Source: Ilumatobacteraceae bacterium
Lineage (GTDB): Bacteria; Actinomycetota; Acidimicrobiia; Acidimicrobiales; Ilumatobacteraceae
Reading direction: 5' to 3'
DNA length: 54,833 bases
NCBI GenBank assembly: GCA_024643255.1
Contig: JAHENF010000005.1
Location: forward strand, 1 to 54,833
Part shown: one piece after another, positions 35,335-44,470 of the stretch
Layout: each line of letters starts with the position of its first letter
Position numbering within the stretch: the stretch's first letter is position 1
Notes under the pieces: generated by a model
The model's database searches: none
What the model was told of the DNA's origin: nothing
What the model saw: the letters and a program-made list of their open reading frames with translations, nothing else
Translations under genes and position numbers: made by a program

Positions 35335-37056
35335 ATGATCGAAGAGTTCCAAGCGGCGTGGGAAGAACTGACAGCACCGGGGGCGCAGTTCGCGACCAAG
35401 GTGATCGACGTGCGGGGCGTGCCGATCAAGGTCTTCGAGAACTCGCTCCCGACGATGCGCACGGTCTGGGAACTCGCCCGGGGCTATGCCGACCGCGACT
35501 ACATCGTCTACGAGGACGAGCGCTACACGTACGGCGAGGCCGACGCCATCGTGCGGGCCCTCGCCGCCCGCCTCGTCGACGAGTACGGCGTCCGCCCGGG
35601 TGATCGGGTGGCGATCGCGATGCGCAACTACCCCGAGTGGGTGTTGGGCTACTGGGCGATCGTCTCGATCGGGGCCGCGTGCGTCGGTATGAATGCCTGG
35701 TGGACCTCCGAGGAGATGGAGTACGGCCTGTCCGACTCCCGACCCAAGGTCCTGATCGCCGACGCCGAACGGGTGCAGCGGGTGCTGCCGGTGCTCGACG
35801 GACTTCGCGCCGCCGCGCCGCTGCACCTGATGACGGTGCGCTACGACGGTGAGCTCCCTGCCGATGCCGACCGCTGGGACGACGTCATCGATCCCGAGTC
35901 GGCTCCCGCCGAACTGCCGACCGTCGACATCGACCCCGACGACGACGCGTGCATCTTCTACACGTCGGGAACGACCGGGTTCCCCAAGGGTGCGCAGCTC
36001 ACGCACCGCGGATCGGTCCACAACCTGTTGAACCTCGCGTTCATGGCGGCCGCCTCCGGCCTCGCGGCCACGAAGGCGGGCACGGTCGCCGCCCCGCCGA
36101 CGAACGCCGATGGCCAGCCCAGGCAGAACGTGTTCATGGCGCCGACCCCACTGTTCCACGTCACCGCGAACAACTGCCTGTTGCACCCGGCGACGATCTC
36201 CGGCTCGCGCATCGTGTTCACGTACAAGTGGGACGCGGGGCGAGCGCTCGAACTGATCGAGCGCGAGGGCGTCACGAACTTCTCCGGTGTGCCGACGATG
36301 AGCCGCGAGCTGCTGATGCATCCCGATTGGGAGCGGCGCAACACGTCGACGCTGGCAGGTATGGGAGGTGGCGGCGCACCGCTGCAGCCCGACCTCGTCG
36401 ACAAGATCGACAAGTCGCTCGCCGGTGGTGCTCCGAGCACCGGGTACGGACTCACCGAGACCCATGGCATCGTGACGGCGAACTCCGGCAGCCTCTTCGT
36501 CGCCAAGCCGTCGTCGTGCGGTCGCGTCGTGCCGACGCTCGAGGCGAAACTCGTCGACGAGTTCGACAACGAGGTGCCGCCGGGCGCGACCGGTGAACTG
36601 TGCGTGCGCGGGGCGATCGTCATCAAGGGCTATCTCAACCGCACCGACGCGACCGCTGACGCGATTCGCGACGGCTGGTTCCACACAGGAGACGTCGCGC
36701 ACATCGACGAGGACGGCTTCGTGTTCATCGTCGACCGCATCAAGGACATGGTGTTGCGCGGCGGCGAGAACGTCTACTGCTCGGAGGTCGAGGCCGCGAT
36801 CTACGAACTCGACGGGGTCGCCGAGGTCGCGGTGTTCGGCGTGCCCGACGATCGTCTCGGTGAGATCGTCGGGGCAGCGGTCGTGCTGGCACCTGATGCC
36901 ACGATGACCGAGGACGCGCTGCGGGGCCTGCTCGTCGAACGCCTGGCGAAGTTCAAGATCCCCGAACGGGTGTGGTTCCTCAACGAGTCGTTGCCGCGCA
37001 ACGCCAATGGGAAGTTCGTCAAGCGCGACCTCAAGGAGTCGCTGCTCGGGTCCTGA
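35335..37056 (+). CDS. Acyl-CoA synthetase / AMP-dependent ligase
   Basis: About 573 residues from ATG 35335; ATG 35326 and TTG 35305 are possible starts. ANL-superfamily motifs in order: FYTSGTTGFPKGAQLTH (P-loop), GYGLTETHG, WFHTGDVAHIDEDGF, DRIKDMVLRGGENVYCSEVE and the C-terminal catalytic Lys in NANGKFVKRDL. It activates a carboxylate to an acyl-AMP and then to the CoA thioester; fatty acid is the likely class but chain length is unknown. Located between acpS and nnr. Confidence 0.92.
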   Translation: MIEEFQAAWEELTAPGAQFATKVIDVRGVPIKVFENSLPTMRTVWELARGYADRDYIVYEDERYTYGEADAIVRALAARLVDEYGVRPGDRVAIAMRNYPEWVLGYWAIVSIGAACVGMNAWWTSEEMEYGLSDSRPKVLIADAERVQRVLPVLDGLRAAAPLHLMTVRYDGELPADADRWDDVIDPESAPAELPTVDIDPDDDACIFYTSGTTGFPKGAQLTHRGSVHNLLNLAFMAAASGLAATKAGTVAAPPTNADGQPRQNVFMAPTPLFHVTANNCLLHPATISGSRIVFTYKWDAGRALELIEREGVTNFSGVPTMSRELLMHPDWERRNTSTLAGMGGGGAPLQPDLVDKIDKSLAGGAPSTGYGLTETHGIVTANSGSLFVAKPSSCGRVVPTLEAKLVDEFDNEVPPGATGELCVRGAIVIKGYLNRTDATADAIRDGWFHTGDVAHIDEDGFVFIVDRIKDMVLRGGENVYCSEVEAAIYELDGVAEVAVFGVPDDRLGEIVGAAVVLAPDATMTEDALRGLLVERLAKFKIPERVWFLNESLPRNANGKFVKRDLKESLLGS

Positions 37057-37084
37057 CCGTGCCTCGGTCGTTACGCTGGCGTCG

Positions 37085-38455
37085 GTGATCCCGATCGTCA
37101 CACCCGCGGAGATGGGCGCAGTCGACGCGGCGGCGCCCGAACCCGTGGAGGAACTGATCGGCCGGGCCGGTCGAGCGGTGGCGCGTGAGGCGCTGGCGAT
37201 GCTCGCAGGAACGTACGGCAGAGTGGTCACGGTGATCGCCGGCGGGGGTAACAACGGTGCCGACGGGCGCACCGCCGCCGATCGGTTGGCCCGTCGAGGG
37301 GTCAAGGTGCGCGTCGTCGACGCCGTCATGCGACCGCCGATCCTGCCGCGCAGTGACCTCGTGATCGATGCCGCGTTCGGCACCGGATTTCGCGGTGAAT
37401 GGATCGCCCCGGACCTGCGCGGGCTCGACGGCGAACGACCGATGGTGCTGGCGGTCGACATCCCCAGTGGGGTGAATGCGCTCACGGGCGAAGCGGGCGC
37501 CGGGGTGCTCGCGGCCGATCGAACCGTCACCTTCCAGGCGCTCAAGCCCGGGCTCGTGTTCGGTGAGGGCCGTCGGTTGGCAGGCGAGGTCGTGGTGGCC
37601 GACATCGGCCTCGATGTCTCGAGTGCCGAGCAGTGGCTGGTCGAGGGCGGAGATGTCGCCGACTGGTGGCCGGTCCGGGCGACCGATGCTCACAAGTGGA
37701 AGGGTGCCGTGCGCATCGTCGCCGGCAGTCCCGGCATGCTCGGCGCCGGTCAACTCTGCGCTGCCGCGGCTGCCCGTTCAGGCGCGGGCCTCGTCGCGCT
37801 GTCGAGTCCCGGGGCCGACCCGCAGGCGCGCAGCGAGATCATCCAGCGCCCGATCCCGGCCGAGGGATTCGACGACACCGTGCTCGGTGACCTCGACCGG
37901 TTCGGATCCCTGGTCGTCGGTCCAGGGCTCGGGCGCGCGGAGTCGACGATCGCCGGTGTGCGGCGGCTGATCGCGGACGCGATGGTGCCGATCGTGATCG
38001 ACGGTGACGGCATCTTCGCTGCTGCGTGGAGCGCCGACAGCGCCGCGCCGCTGCTGCGCTCGCGAGGGCTGCCGACGGTGATCACGCCCCACGATGGCGA
38101 GTTCGCCCTCCTGCACGGTGCTGCGCCCGGCGCCGACCGCGTGGCAGCTGCGCGCAGGCTTGCCCAAGATCTGCAGTGCACGGTGCTGTTGAAGGGACCG
38201 ACCACCGTGGTTGCGGATCCTGATGGCCGCGTGCTCGTCGTCGATCACGGCGACGAGCGGCTGGCCACGGCGGGGTCGGGCGACGTGCTCTCCGGAATGA
38301 TCGGCGCATTGTTGGCGGCGGGCGCGCCGCCGGCGCGAGCGGCTGCGGCTGCTGCCTGGCTCCATGCCCATGCTGCCGGCCTGGGTCCGGCGCGTGGCCT
38401 GCTCGCAGGTGACATCGTCGATCTGATTCCAGCGGCGCTGTCGTCGTTGTCATGA
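37085..38455 (+). CDS. nnr: Bifunctional NAD(P)H-hydrate epimerase/dehydratase
   Basis: 456 residues from GTG 37085. The N-terminal epimerase half has VTVIAGGGNNGADGRTAADR and VLAVDIPSGVNALTGEAG; the C-terminal ribokinase-like dehydratase half has KWKGAVRIVAGSPGMLGAG, VITPHDGEFALL and ATAGSGDVLSGMIGALLAAG. It repairs hydrated NADH and NADPH. TACGCT lies 7 nt before the GTG, suggesting a leaderless mRNA. Its stop overlaps the alr start, a common actinobacterial nnr-alr pair. Confidence 0.96.
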   Translation: MIPIVTPAEMGAVDAAAPEPVEELIGRAGRAVAREALAMLAGTYGRVVTVIAGGGNNGADGRTAADRLARRGVKVRVVDAVMRPPILPRSDLVIDAAFGTGFRGEWIAPDLRGLDGERPMVLAVDIPSGVNALTGEAGAGVLAADRTVTFQALKPGLVFGEGRRLAGEVVVADIGLDVSSAEQWLVEGGDVADWWPVRATDAHKWKGAVRIVAGSPGMLGAGQLCAAAAARSGAGLVALSSPGADPQARSEIIQRPIPAEGFDDTVLGDLDRFGSLVVGPGLGRAESTIAGVRRLIADAMVPIVIDGDGIFAAAWSADSAAPLLRSRGLPTVITPHDGEFALLHGAAPGADRVAAARRLAQDLQCTVLLKGPTTVVADPDGRVLVVDHGDERLATAGSGDVLSGMIGALLAAGAPPARAAAAAAWLHAHAAGLGPARGLLAGDIVDLIPAALSSLS

Positions 38456-39606
38456 GCACCGAACCACAGCGTTGGGCGTGGGTCGACGTCGACCTCGACG
38501 CAGTGCGCCACAACGTCGAGTTGCTCCGCGCGATCGTGGCGCCGAGCGACGTCTGGGCGGTGGTCAAGGCCGATGGGTACGGCCACGGAGCGATCGAGGT
38601 GGCGCGCGCCGTGCTCGATGCCGGCGCCGCAGGGCTGTGCGTGGCGCTCGTCCAGGAAGGCGCTGCACTGCGACACCACGGCATCGTCGCTCCGATCCTG
38701 GTGCTCAGCGAACAGCCCCCCGAACAGGCGGGCGCGATCGTCGATCACGACCTCACGCCGACGGTGTACACCACGACGTTCATCGATGCGCTCGCCGATG
38801 CCGTGCTCGCTGCCGGCGGGTCGGGTCGTGGCGTTCACGTCAAGGTCGACACGGGGATGCAGCGCGTCGGCGCTCGGCCCGGTGATGTCGCCGCCCTCGT
38901 CGAGCGGATCGCCCTGAGGTCGCCGGCGCTGGTGCTGGCCGGGGTGTTCACCCATCTCGCGGTCGCCGACGAGCCGGCGGACGTGTTCACCGCGCTCCAA
39001 CTGGAGCGTTTCGACGCGGTTCTTGCCGACATCGGGGTGGGCCCCGACGTGCTCGTCCACGCGGCGAATTCCGCCGGGGCGCTCGCGCACGTCGATGCGC
39101 GACGGTCGCTCGTTCGGGCAGGGATCGCGGTGTACGGAATCTCGCCCGGCCATGGCGTCGACGAGTTGTGCGCCGGGTTGCGACCTGCGCTCTCACTGCG
39201 ATCCCGCGTCTCGTTCGTCAAGACGGTTCGCGCCGGGACGCGGATCTCCTACGGACTGCGGCACACCTTCGAACGTGACACCACGGTTGCCACCGTGCCG
39301 ATCGGATATGCCGACGGCGTGCCGCGTCGACTGTCGTCGACGGGCGGCGAGGTGCTCATCGGTGGGCGGCGTCGACCGATCGTGGGCGTGGTCACGATGG
39401 ATCAGTTGATGGTCGACTGTGGACCTGCCGGCGACATCGCGGTGGGTGACGAGGTCGTGCTCATCGGCGAGCAGGTCGGCCCCGACGGACCCGAGCGCGT
39501 GCGTGCCGAGGAGTGGGCCGATCGCCTGGGAACCATCGGCTACGAGATCGTCTGTGGCATCGGCACTCGCGTGCCTCGTATCCCGGGTCGTAACATCGGG
39601 TCCTGA
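38452..39606 (+). CDS. alr: Alanine racemase
   Basis: 384 residues. The PLP lysine is Lys39 in AVVKADGYGHGAIEVARAVL; VDTGMQRVGARP and the catalytic-tyrosine region RISYGLRHTFERD follow, with PIGYADGVPRRLS near the end. It makes D-alanine for peptidoglycan. The ATG at 38452 overlaps the nnr stop (ATGA). tsaE follows after 16 bp, matching the conserved alr-tsaE-tsaB-rimI-tsaD run. Confidence 0.97.
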   Translation: MSTEPQRWAWVDVDLDAVRHNVELLRAIVAPSDVWAVVKADGYGHGAIEVARAVLDAGAAGLCVALVQEGAALRHHGIVAPILVLSEQPPEQAGAIVDHDLTPTVYTTTFIDALADAVLAAGGSGRGVHVKVDTGMQRVGARPGDVAALVERIALRSPALVLAGVFTHLAVADEPADVFTALQLERFDAVLADIGVGPDVLVHAANSAGALAHVDARRSLVRAGIAVYGISPGHGVDELCAGLRPALSLRSRVSFVKTVRAGTRISYGLRHTFERDTTVATVPIGYADGVPRRLSSTGGEVLIGGRRRPIVGVVTMDQLMVDCGPAGDIAVGDEVVLIGEQVGPDGPERVRAEEWADRLGTIGYEIVCGIGTRVPRIPGRNIGS

Positions 39607-39622
39607 ATGGTGGTGTGCTGAG

Positions 39623-40147
39623 ATGTTGGAGCTGCGAGTCGACTCGCTCGTCGGGACGCACGCGGTCGCGACCGCAGTTGCGGCGCTGGCCCGCGGTGGC
39701 GATCTGATCGTGCTGTCGGGCGAGATGGGCGCCGGCAAGACCGCCTTCGCTCAGGGGTTCGGCGCGGCGCTGGGCGTCACCGAGCCGATCACGTCACCCA
39801 CGTTCACGCTCGTGCACAGTTACGACCTGCCGACCGGCGTTCGCGGGGCTGACGTGCTCCACCACGCCGATCTGTATCGACTCGAACGCACCACCGAGGT
39901 CTCCGATCTCGCCCTCGAGGAACTCGCCGACGGTGATGGCATCGTCCTCGTCGAATGGGGCGATGTGGTCGAGGCGCTGTTCGGCGATCATCTCGACGTG
40001 CACCTCGAAGTCGACGACGACCCGGATGAGGATCTCGACGACCTTGCCGCGCCGACCGTGCGCCGCGTGGAGATCGCCGCGGTGGGCCCGTCGTGGGCTG
40101 CCCGATGGAGCCGGCTGGTCGAAGCGTGCGAGGCCTTCGCGTGCTGA
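39623..40147 (+). CDS. tsaE: tRNA t6A synthesis ATPase TsaE
   Basis: 174 residues from ATG 39623. Walker A GEMGAGKT at 33-40, SPTFTLVHSY with the conserved Thr, HADLYRLERTTE and LVEWGDVVEALF. TsaE drives the TsaB-TsaD complex that installs threonylcarbamoyl on A37 of tRNAs reading ANN codons. The C-terminus has an acidic stretch (DDDPDEDLDD). The stop overlaps the tsaB GTG. Confidence 0.95.
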   Translation: MLELRVDSLVGTHAVATAVAALARGGDLIVLSGEMGAGKTAFAQGFGAALGVTEPITSPTFTLVHSYDLPTGVRGADVLHHADLYRLERTTEVSDLALEELADGDGIVLVEWGDVVEALFGDHLDVHLEVDDDPDEDLDDLAAPTVRRVEIAAVGPSWAARWSRLVEACEAFAC

Positions 40148-40833
40148 TCCTCGGCATCGAGACCGCGACGGAGCGGGTGAGCGTGGCTGTCGGCGGTCAC
40201 GAGGGGGTGATCGGCCTGTTCGAGATCACCAAGGGCCGTCGTCACGTCGAGACGCTCGTGCCGGCGATCGACTTCATGCTGAAGCAGGCCGACATCGATC
40301 TCGACGAGATCAGCGTCGTTGCCGTCGACGTCGGGCCGGGGCTGTTCACCGGGATGCGGGTCGGACTCGCTGGCGCCAAGGCGATCGCGCAGGCGCTGCG
40401 CATTCCGATGATCGGGATCTCGTCGCTCGATCTGCTCGCGTTCCCGTCTCGCCACACCGACCGTCTCGTCGTGCCGGTCATCGACGCCCGCAAGGGCGAG
40501 GTGTTCTACGCGATGTACCGCCAGGTTCCCGGTGGGGTGCAGCAGGTCGTCGAACCCACGGTCGGGCCGGTCGACGACCTCGTCGCCGACCTGCTTGCAC
40601 GCAGCCAGGACGTGCTGTGCGTTGGCGACGGTGCGCTGCGCTATCGCGAGGAGATCCTCGACGGGTACCGCTGCGAGTTCGGCGGCGATGCGCATCCGTC
40701 AGCGGCGCCGCTGGTGCAGCTCGCGCATGCCCGAGCGTTGCGTGAGGACTGGGTGAACCCGTGGGAGATCGAGCCGATCTACCTGCGCGCTCCCGACGCG
40801 CAGATCAACTGGTCGACGCGGGCGGGCCGATGA
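40141..40833 (+). CDS. tsaB: tRNA t6A synthesis scaffold TsaB
   Basis: 230 residues from GTG 40141 (LILGIETATERVSVAVGG), with GPGLFTGMRVGLAGAKAIAQ, the shortened ASKHA-fold signature of TsaB. It lacks the metal-binding histidine motif of TsaD, as expected. The start overlaps the end of tsaE and the stop overlaps the rimI start, so the four genes are translated as a chain. Confidence 0.95.
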   Translation: MLILGIETATERVSVAVGGHEGVIGLFEITKGRRHVETLVPAIDFMLKQADIDLDEISVVAVDVGPGLFTGMRVGLAGAKAIAQALRIPMIGISSLDLLAFPSRHTDRLVVPVIDARKGEVFYAMYRQVPGGVQQVVEPTVGPVDDLVADLLARSQDVLCVGDGALRYREEILDGYRCEFGGDAHPSAAPLVQLAHARALREDWVNPWEIEPIYLRAPDAQINWSTRAGR

Positions 40834-41414
40834 GCGTCATCGAACGGTTGCTGCGGCGCGAGGGCGAGGACACGTCGACCACCATCGGCGGTGTCACGAT
40901 CGAGCCGATGCGGCGACGCGATCTGCGTCACGGCGTGATGGACATCGAGGCGGTCAGCTACCCGCGGCCGTGGTCGCAGGGTGTGTTCGAGAGCGAGATC
41001 GCCCAGGTCCGATCGGGCGGCCGTCGCTATCTGGTCGCTCGTCGATCATCTGATGGCGGTGGTCGACGGGGGCCCGTCGTCGGGTACGCCGGGCTGTGGT
41101 TCGCCGCAGGTGAGGGCCATGTCACCAACGTCGCGGTCGCACCGGGGCACCAACGTCGCGGTGTCGCCACCGCGCTCCTGCTCGGCCTGGCCGAGGACGC
41201 CCGACGGCGGGGGTGCACTGCGTGGACGCTCGAAGTTCGTGTGTCGAGCACCGGGGCGCAGGAGCTGTATCGCCGTTTCGGCTTCGCCCCGGCCGGTGTG
41301 CGCACCCGCTACTACGAGAACACCGAGGACGCGATCGTGATGTGGTGCAACGACATCCAGGAGGCGGACTACGCAGAGCTCCTCGAGACGATCCGCAGGG
41401 AGCTGGATCGATGA
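40830..41414 (+). CDS. rimI: GNAT N-acetyltransferase, RimI-type
   Basis: 194 residues from ATG 40830. The GNAT core has VTNVAVAPGHQRRGVATALL (acetyl-CoA loop) and AQELYRRFGFAPAGVRTRYY (C-terminal motif). The position between tsaB and tsaD and sequence fit RimI, the acetylase of ribosomal protein S18, though some members acetylate other proteins. The N-terminal 24 residues before GVTIEPMRRRDL are extra. Both ends overlap neighbours by 4 bp. Confidence 0.92.
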   Translation: MSVIERLLRREGEDTSTTIGGVTIEPMRRRDLRHGVMDIEAVSYPRPWSQGVFESEIAQVRSGGRRYLVARRSSDGGGRRGPVVGYAGLWFAAGEGHVTNVAVAPGHQRRGVATALLLGLAEDARRRGCTAWTLEVRVSSTGAQELYRRFGFAPAGVRTRYYENTEDAIVMWCNDIQEADYAELLETIRRELDR

Positions 41415-42436
41415 CCGAGCTCGTTGTCGACGAGTCGACGCTGGTGCTCGGGATCGAGACCAGTTGCGACGAGACCGCGGCCGCGCTGGTGCTCGGTGGA
41501 TTCGACGTCGTGTCGAATGTGGTCTCCACGCAGGTCGACCTGCACAGCGACTTCGGCGGCGTCGTTCCGGAGATCGCGTCGCGGGCTCACCTCGACGTCC
41601 TCAATCCGGTGATCGCCCGCACGATCGTCGAGGCAGGCATCGACGATGAGCGCATCGATGCGGTGGCGTGCACGGTCGGGCCGGGACTCATCGGCGCCCT
41701 GCTCGTCGGGGTGTCGGCGGCCAAGTCGTTGGCGATGGCGTGGGATGTGCCGTTCGTCGGGGTGAATCACATGGAGGCGCACCTGTACGCCGCGTCGTTG
41801 GAGGACCCCACGCTCGAGTTTCCGCTGTTGGTGATGCTGGTGTCGGGAGGGCACACGATGCTCATCGAGATGCAGGGCCACGGCCGGTACCGGCTGGTGG
41901 GCCAGACGATCGACGACGCGGCCGGCGAGGCGTTCGACAAGGTGGCCCGATTCCTCGATCTCGGATACCCGGGCGGTCCCGCGATCGACCTCGCGGCGCT
42001 CGACGGCGATCCGGAGGCGATCCGCTTCCCGCGGGCGATGATGGACGACGGGTACGACTTCTCGTTCAGCGGGCTCAAGACATCGGTGATGAACTATGTG
42101 CGCAAGCACCCCGACGTCTCCTCGGAGGACGTTGCCGCCTCGTTCCAGGCAGCGGTCGTCGACGTCCTGGTCACCAAGGCGCGGCGCGCGGCCGCCGACA
42201 TCGGTGCGACCGGCATCGTGCTCGGCGGCGGGGTCGCGGCCAACTCATTGCTGCGCGAGCAGGTGCTCGACGTCTGCGGTCGCGATGGCATCCAAGGATT
42301 CCTGCCGAGTCGCTCGATGTGCACCGACAACGCCGCGATGATCGCCGCGGCCGGCTGGCATCGCCTGCGCTCCGATGGCCCGACGCCACTCGACGTCGGG
42401 GCCACGCCGAACCTGCGCCTCCCGTTCATCGACTGA
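41411..42436 (+). CDS. tsaD: tRNA threonylcarbamoyltransferase TsaD
   Basis: 341 residues from ATG 41411. LVLGIETSCDETAAALV, the metal site VGVNHMEAHLYAA, LVSGGHTMLIEM and GGGVAANSLLREQ are all characteristic of TsaD (Kae1/YgjD). It carries out the final transfer in t6A formation. The ATG overlaps the rimI stop. A small hairpin lies between it and dus. Confidence 0.97.
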   Translation: MTELVVDESTLVLGIETSCDETAAALVLGGFDVVSNVVSTQVDLHSDFGGVVPEIASRAHLDVLNPVIARTIVEAGIDDERIDAVACTVGPGLIGALLVGVSAAKSLAMAWDVPFVGVNHMEAHLYAASLEDPTLEFPLLVMLVSGGHTMLIEMQGHGRYRLVGQTIDDAAGEAFDKVARFLDLGYPGGPAIDLAALDGDPEAIRFPRAMMDDGYDFSFSGLKTSVMNYVRKHPDVSSEDVAASFQAAVVDVLVTKARRAAADIGATGIVLGGGVAANSLLREQVLDVCGRDGIQGFLPSRSMCTDNAAMIAAAGWHRLRSDGPTPLDVGATPNLRLPFID

Positions 42437-42450
42437 CGTTCACGCCAACC

Positions 42451-42477
42451 GACAACAGGGTTCAGACCCGTGTTGTC
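42451..42477 (+). other. Intergenic hairpin between tsaD and dus (REP-like)
   Basis: GACAACA-GGG at 42451-42460 pairs with CCC-(bulged G)-TGTTGTC at 42467-42477 around the loop TTCAGA. The GGG-TTCAGA-CCCG core resembles the hairpin at 48801-48822 (GGG-GTCTGA-CCCG). No T tract follows. It may be an attenuator, weak terminator or single REP-like palindrome. Confidence 0.45.
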
Positions 42478-42497
42478 CTGGATACCGTGGGGGAGTC

Positions 42498-43643
42498 ATG
42501 TCGTTCACGATCGGCCCGTACGAGCTGTCGGCTCCCGTGGTGCTCGCCCCGATGGCGGGCGTCACCAACGCGCCGTTCCGCACGATGTGTCGGCGGTTCG
42601 CGCCGGGGTTGGTGTACGTCAACGAGATGGTGATGGCCACTCCGGTCGTCCACGCCAACGCAAAGACCGATCGGATGATCAGCTTCGCCGAGGACGAGCA
42701 CCCTCGCAGCCTGCAGCTGTACGGCAGCGATCCCGAGATCATGGGTCGAGCCGTTTCCAAGCTGTGCGACGCCGGCAGGGTCGACCACATCGACATCAAC
42801 TTCGGATGCCCGGCCGCGAAGGTGACCCGTCGGGGCGGTGGAGCCGCGGTGCCCGCACGGCCGGAACTGCTCCGCGCGATCCTGCGGGCGGCGGTGTCGA
42901 ACGCCTCACCGTACGGGGTGCCCGTGACGGCCAAGTTCCGTATGGGCCTGTTCGACGACTGGCTGACCCACATCCGCACCGGTGAGGTGTGTGCCGAGGA
43001 GGGCGTCGCGTCGATCGCACTGCATGCACGCACCGTGCAGCAGCACTATTCGGGCGAGGCCCGTTGGGAGGCGATCGGCGAACTGAAGCAGGCGGTCGGA
43101 TCGATCCCGGTCCTCGGCAACGGCGACATCTGGGAAGCGTCCGATGCCGTGCGGATGATGGCCGAGACCGGCTGCGACGGTGTGGTGATCGGACGGGGAT
43201 GTCTGGGTCGCCCGTGGCTGTTCGGCGATCTCGTCGAGGCGCTGGCTGGTCGACCGGTCCCGCCCAGCCGTGTACTGGGCGAGGTGTGCGCGGTGATGGT
43301 CGAGCACGCTCGTTTGCTGGTGGAGCATCTCGGTGAGAACCATGCGATGCGCGACTTCCGCAAACACACCGGTTGGTACATGAGCGGCTATCCCGTCGGG
43401 CCGGAGGTTCGGCGCCGGTTCTCGATGGTCAAGAGCCTGATGGAGCTCGAGGACATCGTGGCGGGGCTCGATCCGGCTGCGCAGATCGTCGAGGGCGGCG
43501 AGCGGATCAAGCGGGGGCACACGAATGGCCCGATCAAGGTGAGCCTGCCCGATGGCTGGCTCGACGGTCACCGCCGTGAGGAGTTGCTCGATGACGTCAC
43601 GGTTCCCGACGACGACCAGGTCATGGCGCTCTCCGGCGGCTGA
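42498..43643 (+). CDS. dus: tRNA-dihydrouridine synthase
   Basis: 381 residues from ATG 42498. FMN-barrel motifs: APVVLAPMAGVTNAPFRTMC, the QLYGSDPEIMGRA segment, catalytic Cys in INFGCPAAKVTRRGGGAA, and PVLGNGDIWEASDAVRMM then GVVIGRGCLGRPWLF. It reduces uridine to dihydrouridine in tRNA D-loops; the family is DusB-like by context. A GGGGGAG stretch lies upstream, and a TACCGT 9 nt before the ATG leaves open a leaderless start. Confidence 0.95.
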   Translation: MSFTIGPYELSAPVVLAPMAGVTNAPFRTMCRRFAPGLVYVNEMVMATPVVHANAKTDRMISFAEDEHPRSLQLYGSDPEIMGRAVSKLCDAGRVDHIDINFGCPAAKVTRRGGGAAVPARPELLRAILRAAVSNASPYGVPVTAKFRMGLFDDWLTHIRTGEVCAEEGVASIALHARTVQQHYSGEARWEAIGELKQAVGSIPVLGNGDIWEASDAVRMMAETGCDGVVIGRGCLGRPWLFGDLVEALAGRPVPPSRVLGEVCAVMVEHARLLVEHLGENHAMRDFRKHTGWYMSGYPVGPEVRRRFSMVKSLMELEDIVAGLDPAAQIVEGGERIKRGHTNGPIKVSLPDGWLDGHRREELLDDVTVPDDDQVMALSGG

Positions 43644-43667
43644 CCGTCACACGGTGCCGGGTCAAAC

Positions 43668-44255
43668 GTGACGTTCCTGGATCATCCCGACCGCCGACTG
43701 GTGCTGGCATCGGCATCGCCCCGTCGTGCCGATCTGCTGCGGTCGGTCGGCCTCGACTTCGAGGTGGTTCCGGCGGACATCGACGAATCGGTGCTGCCCG
43801 GCGAGACGCCCGCCGAGTACGTCGAACGGTTGTCGGTCGGCAAGGCGCGAGTGGTCGCGGAGCGTCTCGATGCGGTGTCGACCGTGATCGCGGCCGACAC
43901 GACGGTCGACGTCGACGGCCAGATCCTCGAGAAGCCCGTCGACGATGCCGACGCTCGCCGCATGCTCGGGCTGTTGTCGGGGCGTGTCCATCTCGTGCAC
44001 ACCGGCGTGACCGTTGTCGGCTCCGACGGATCGCACAGCCAGGTCGTCGAGACCGCGGTGGAGTTCGTGACGCTGTCGTCCGAGGTGATCGACTGGTACA
44101 TCGCAACAGGGGAACCGTTCGGCAAGGCGGGTGCCTACGCGATCCAGGGCGCCGGTGGTGCGCTCGTGCGGCGGCTGGACGGCAGCGTCACCAACGTGAT
44201 CGGGCTCCCGCTCGCCGAGACCCTCGAACTGATCGCCCGTCGTCCTCACCTCTGA
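43668..44255 (+). CDS. maf: Maf-family nucleotide pyrophosphatase
   Basis: 195 residues from GTG 43668. RRLVLASASPRRADLLRSVG and VIAADTTVDVDGQILEKPVD are family hallmarks, followed by LLSGRVHLVHTGVTVV and KAGAYAIQGAGGALVRRLDG. Maf proteins hydrolyse noncanonical or methylated nucleoside triphosphates (dTTP/UTP or m7GTP types). It follows dus by 24 bp. Confidence 0.95.
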   Translation: MTFLDHPDRRLVLASASPRRADLLRSVGLDFEVVPADIDESVLPGETPAEYVERLSVGKARVVAERLDAVSTVIAADTTVDVDGQILEKPVDDADARRMLGLLSGRVHLVHTGVTVVGSDGSHSQVVETAVEFVTLSSEVIDWYIATGEPFGKAGAYAIQGAGGALVRRLDGSVTNVIGLPLAETLELIARRPHL

Positions 44256-44316
44256 AATTTCTCCTGGTGCGGCGCGTCGGGTGCACATCGCCAGGACGTA
44301 TTCGGGCCGGATGGCG

Positions 44317-44343
44317 TTAGCACTCTCGGTCGGCGGTTGCTAA
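44317..44343 (+). promoter_or_regulatory. Imperfect CIRCE element 1 (HrcA operator)
   Basis: TTAGCACTC, nine bases, then GGTTGCTAA. The left half is a perfect match to the CIRCE consensus TTAGCACTC-N9-GAGTGCTAA and the right half has two mismatches. Its right half contains the predicted -35 hexamer of groES. Together with the second element it brackets the promoter. Part of the 215-bp maf-groES spacer. Confidence 0.85.
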
Positions 44344-44366
44344 CGGTGTGGTCACGCGCCTAACCT
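44338..44366 (+). promoter_or_regulatory. Predicted groES-groEL promoter
   Basis: TTGCTA at 44338-44343 and TAACCT at 44361-44366, separated by 17 bp. The -35 overlaps the right half of CIRCE 1 and the last base of the -10 is the first base of CIRCE 2, so HrcA on either site would block RNA polymerase. Transcription should start near 44373 within CIRCE 2. Confidence 0.6.
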
Positions 44367-44392
44367 TGGCACTCGCCGAGTTCGAGTGCTAA
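44366..44392 (+). promoter_or_regulatory. CIRCE element 2 (HrcA operator)
   Basis: TTGGCACTC, nine bases, then GAGTGCTAA: the right half is a perfect consensus and the left half has one mismatch. It lies 49 bp centre to centre from element 1 and covers the predicted transcription start of groES. This marks groESL as an HrcA-repressed heat-shock operon; hrcA itself is not in the window. Confidence 0.93.
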
Positions 44393-44470
44393 CTCCCTCT
44401 CGGCCATCAGAACCATCGGGACTCGAGACTTTCGAGCCATTCCGTGAGCAAGCCAATGGAGGCTTACACC

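Noticed and set aside
35269..37605. A 778-residue minus-strand frame opposite the acyl-CoA synthetase and nnr
   Set aside because: It spans two well-supported plus-strand genes and shows no domain; shadow frame.
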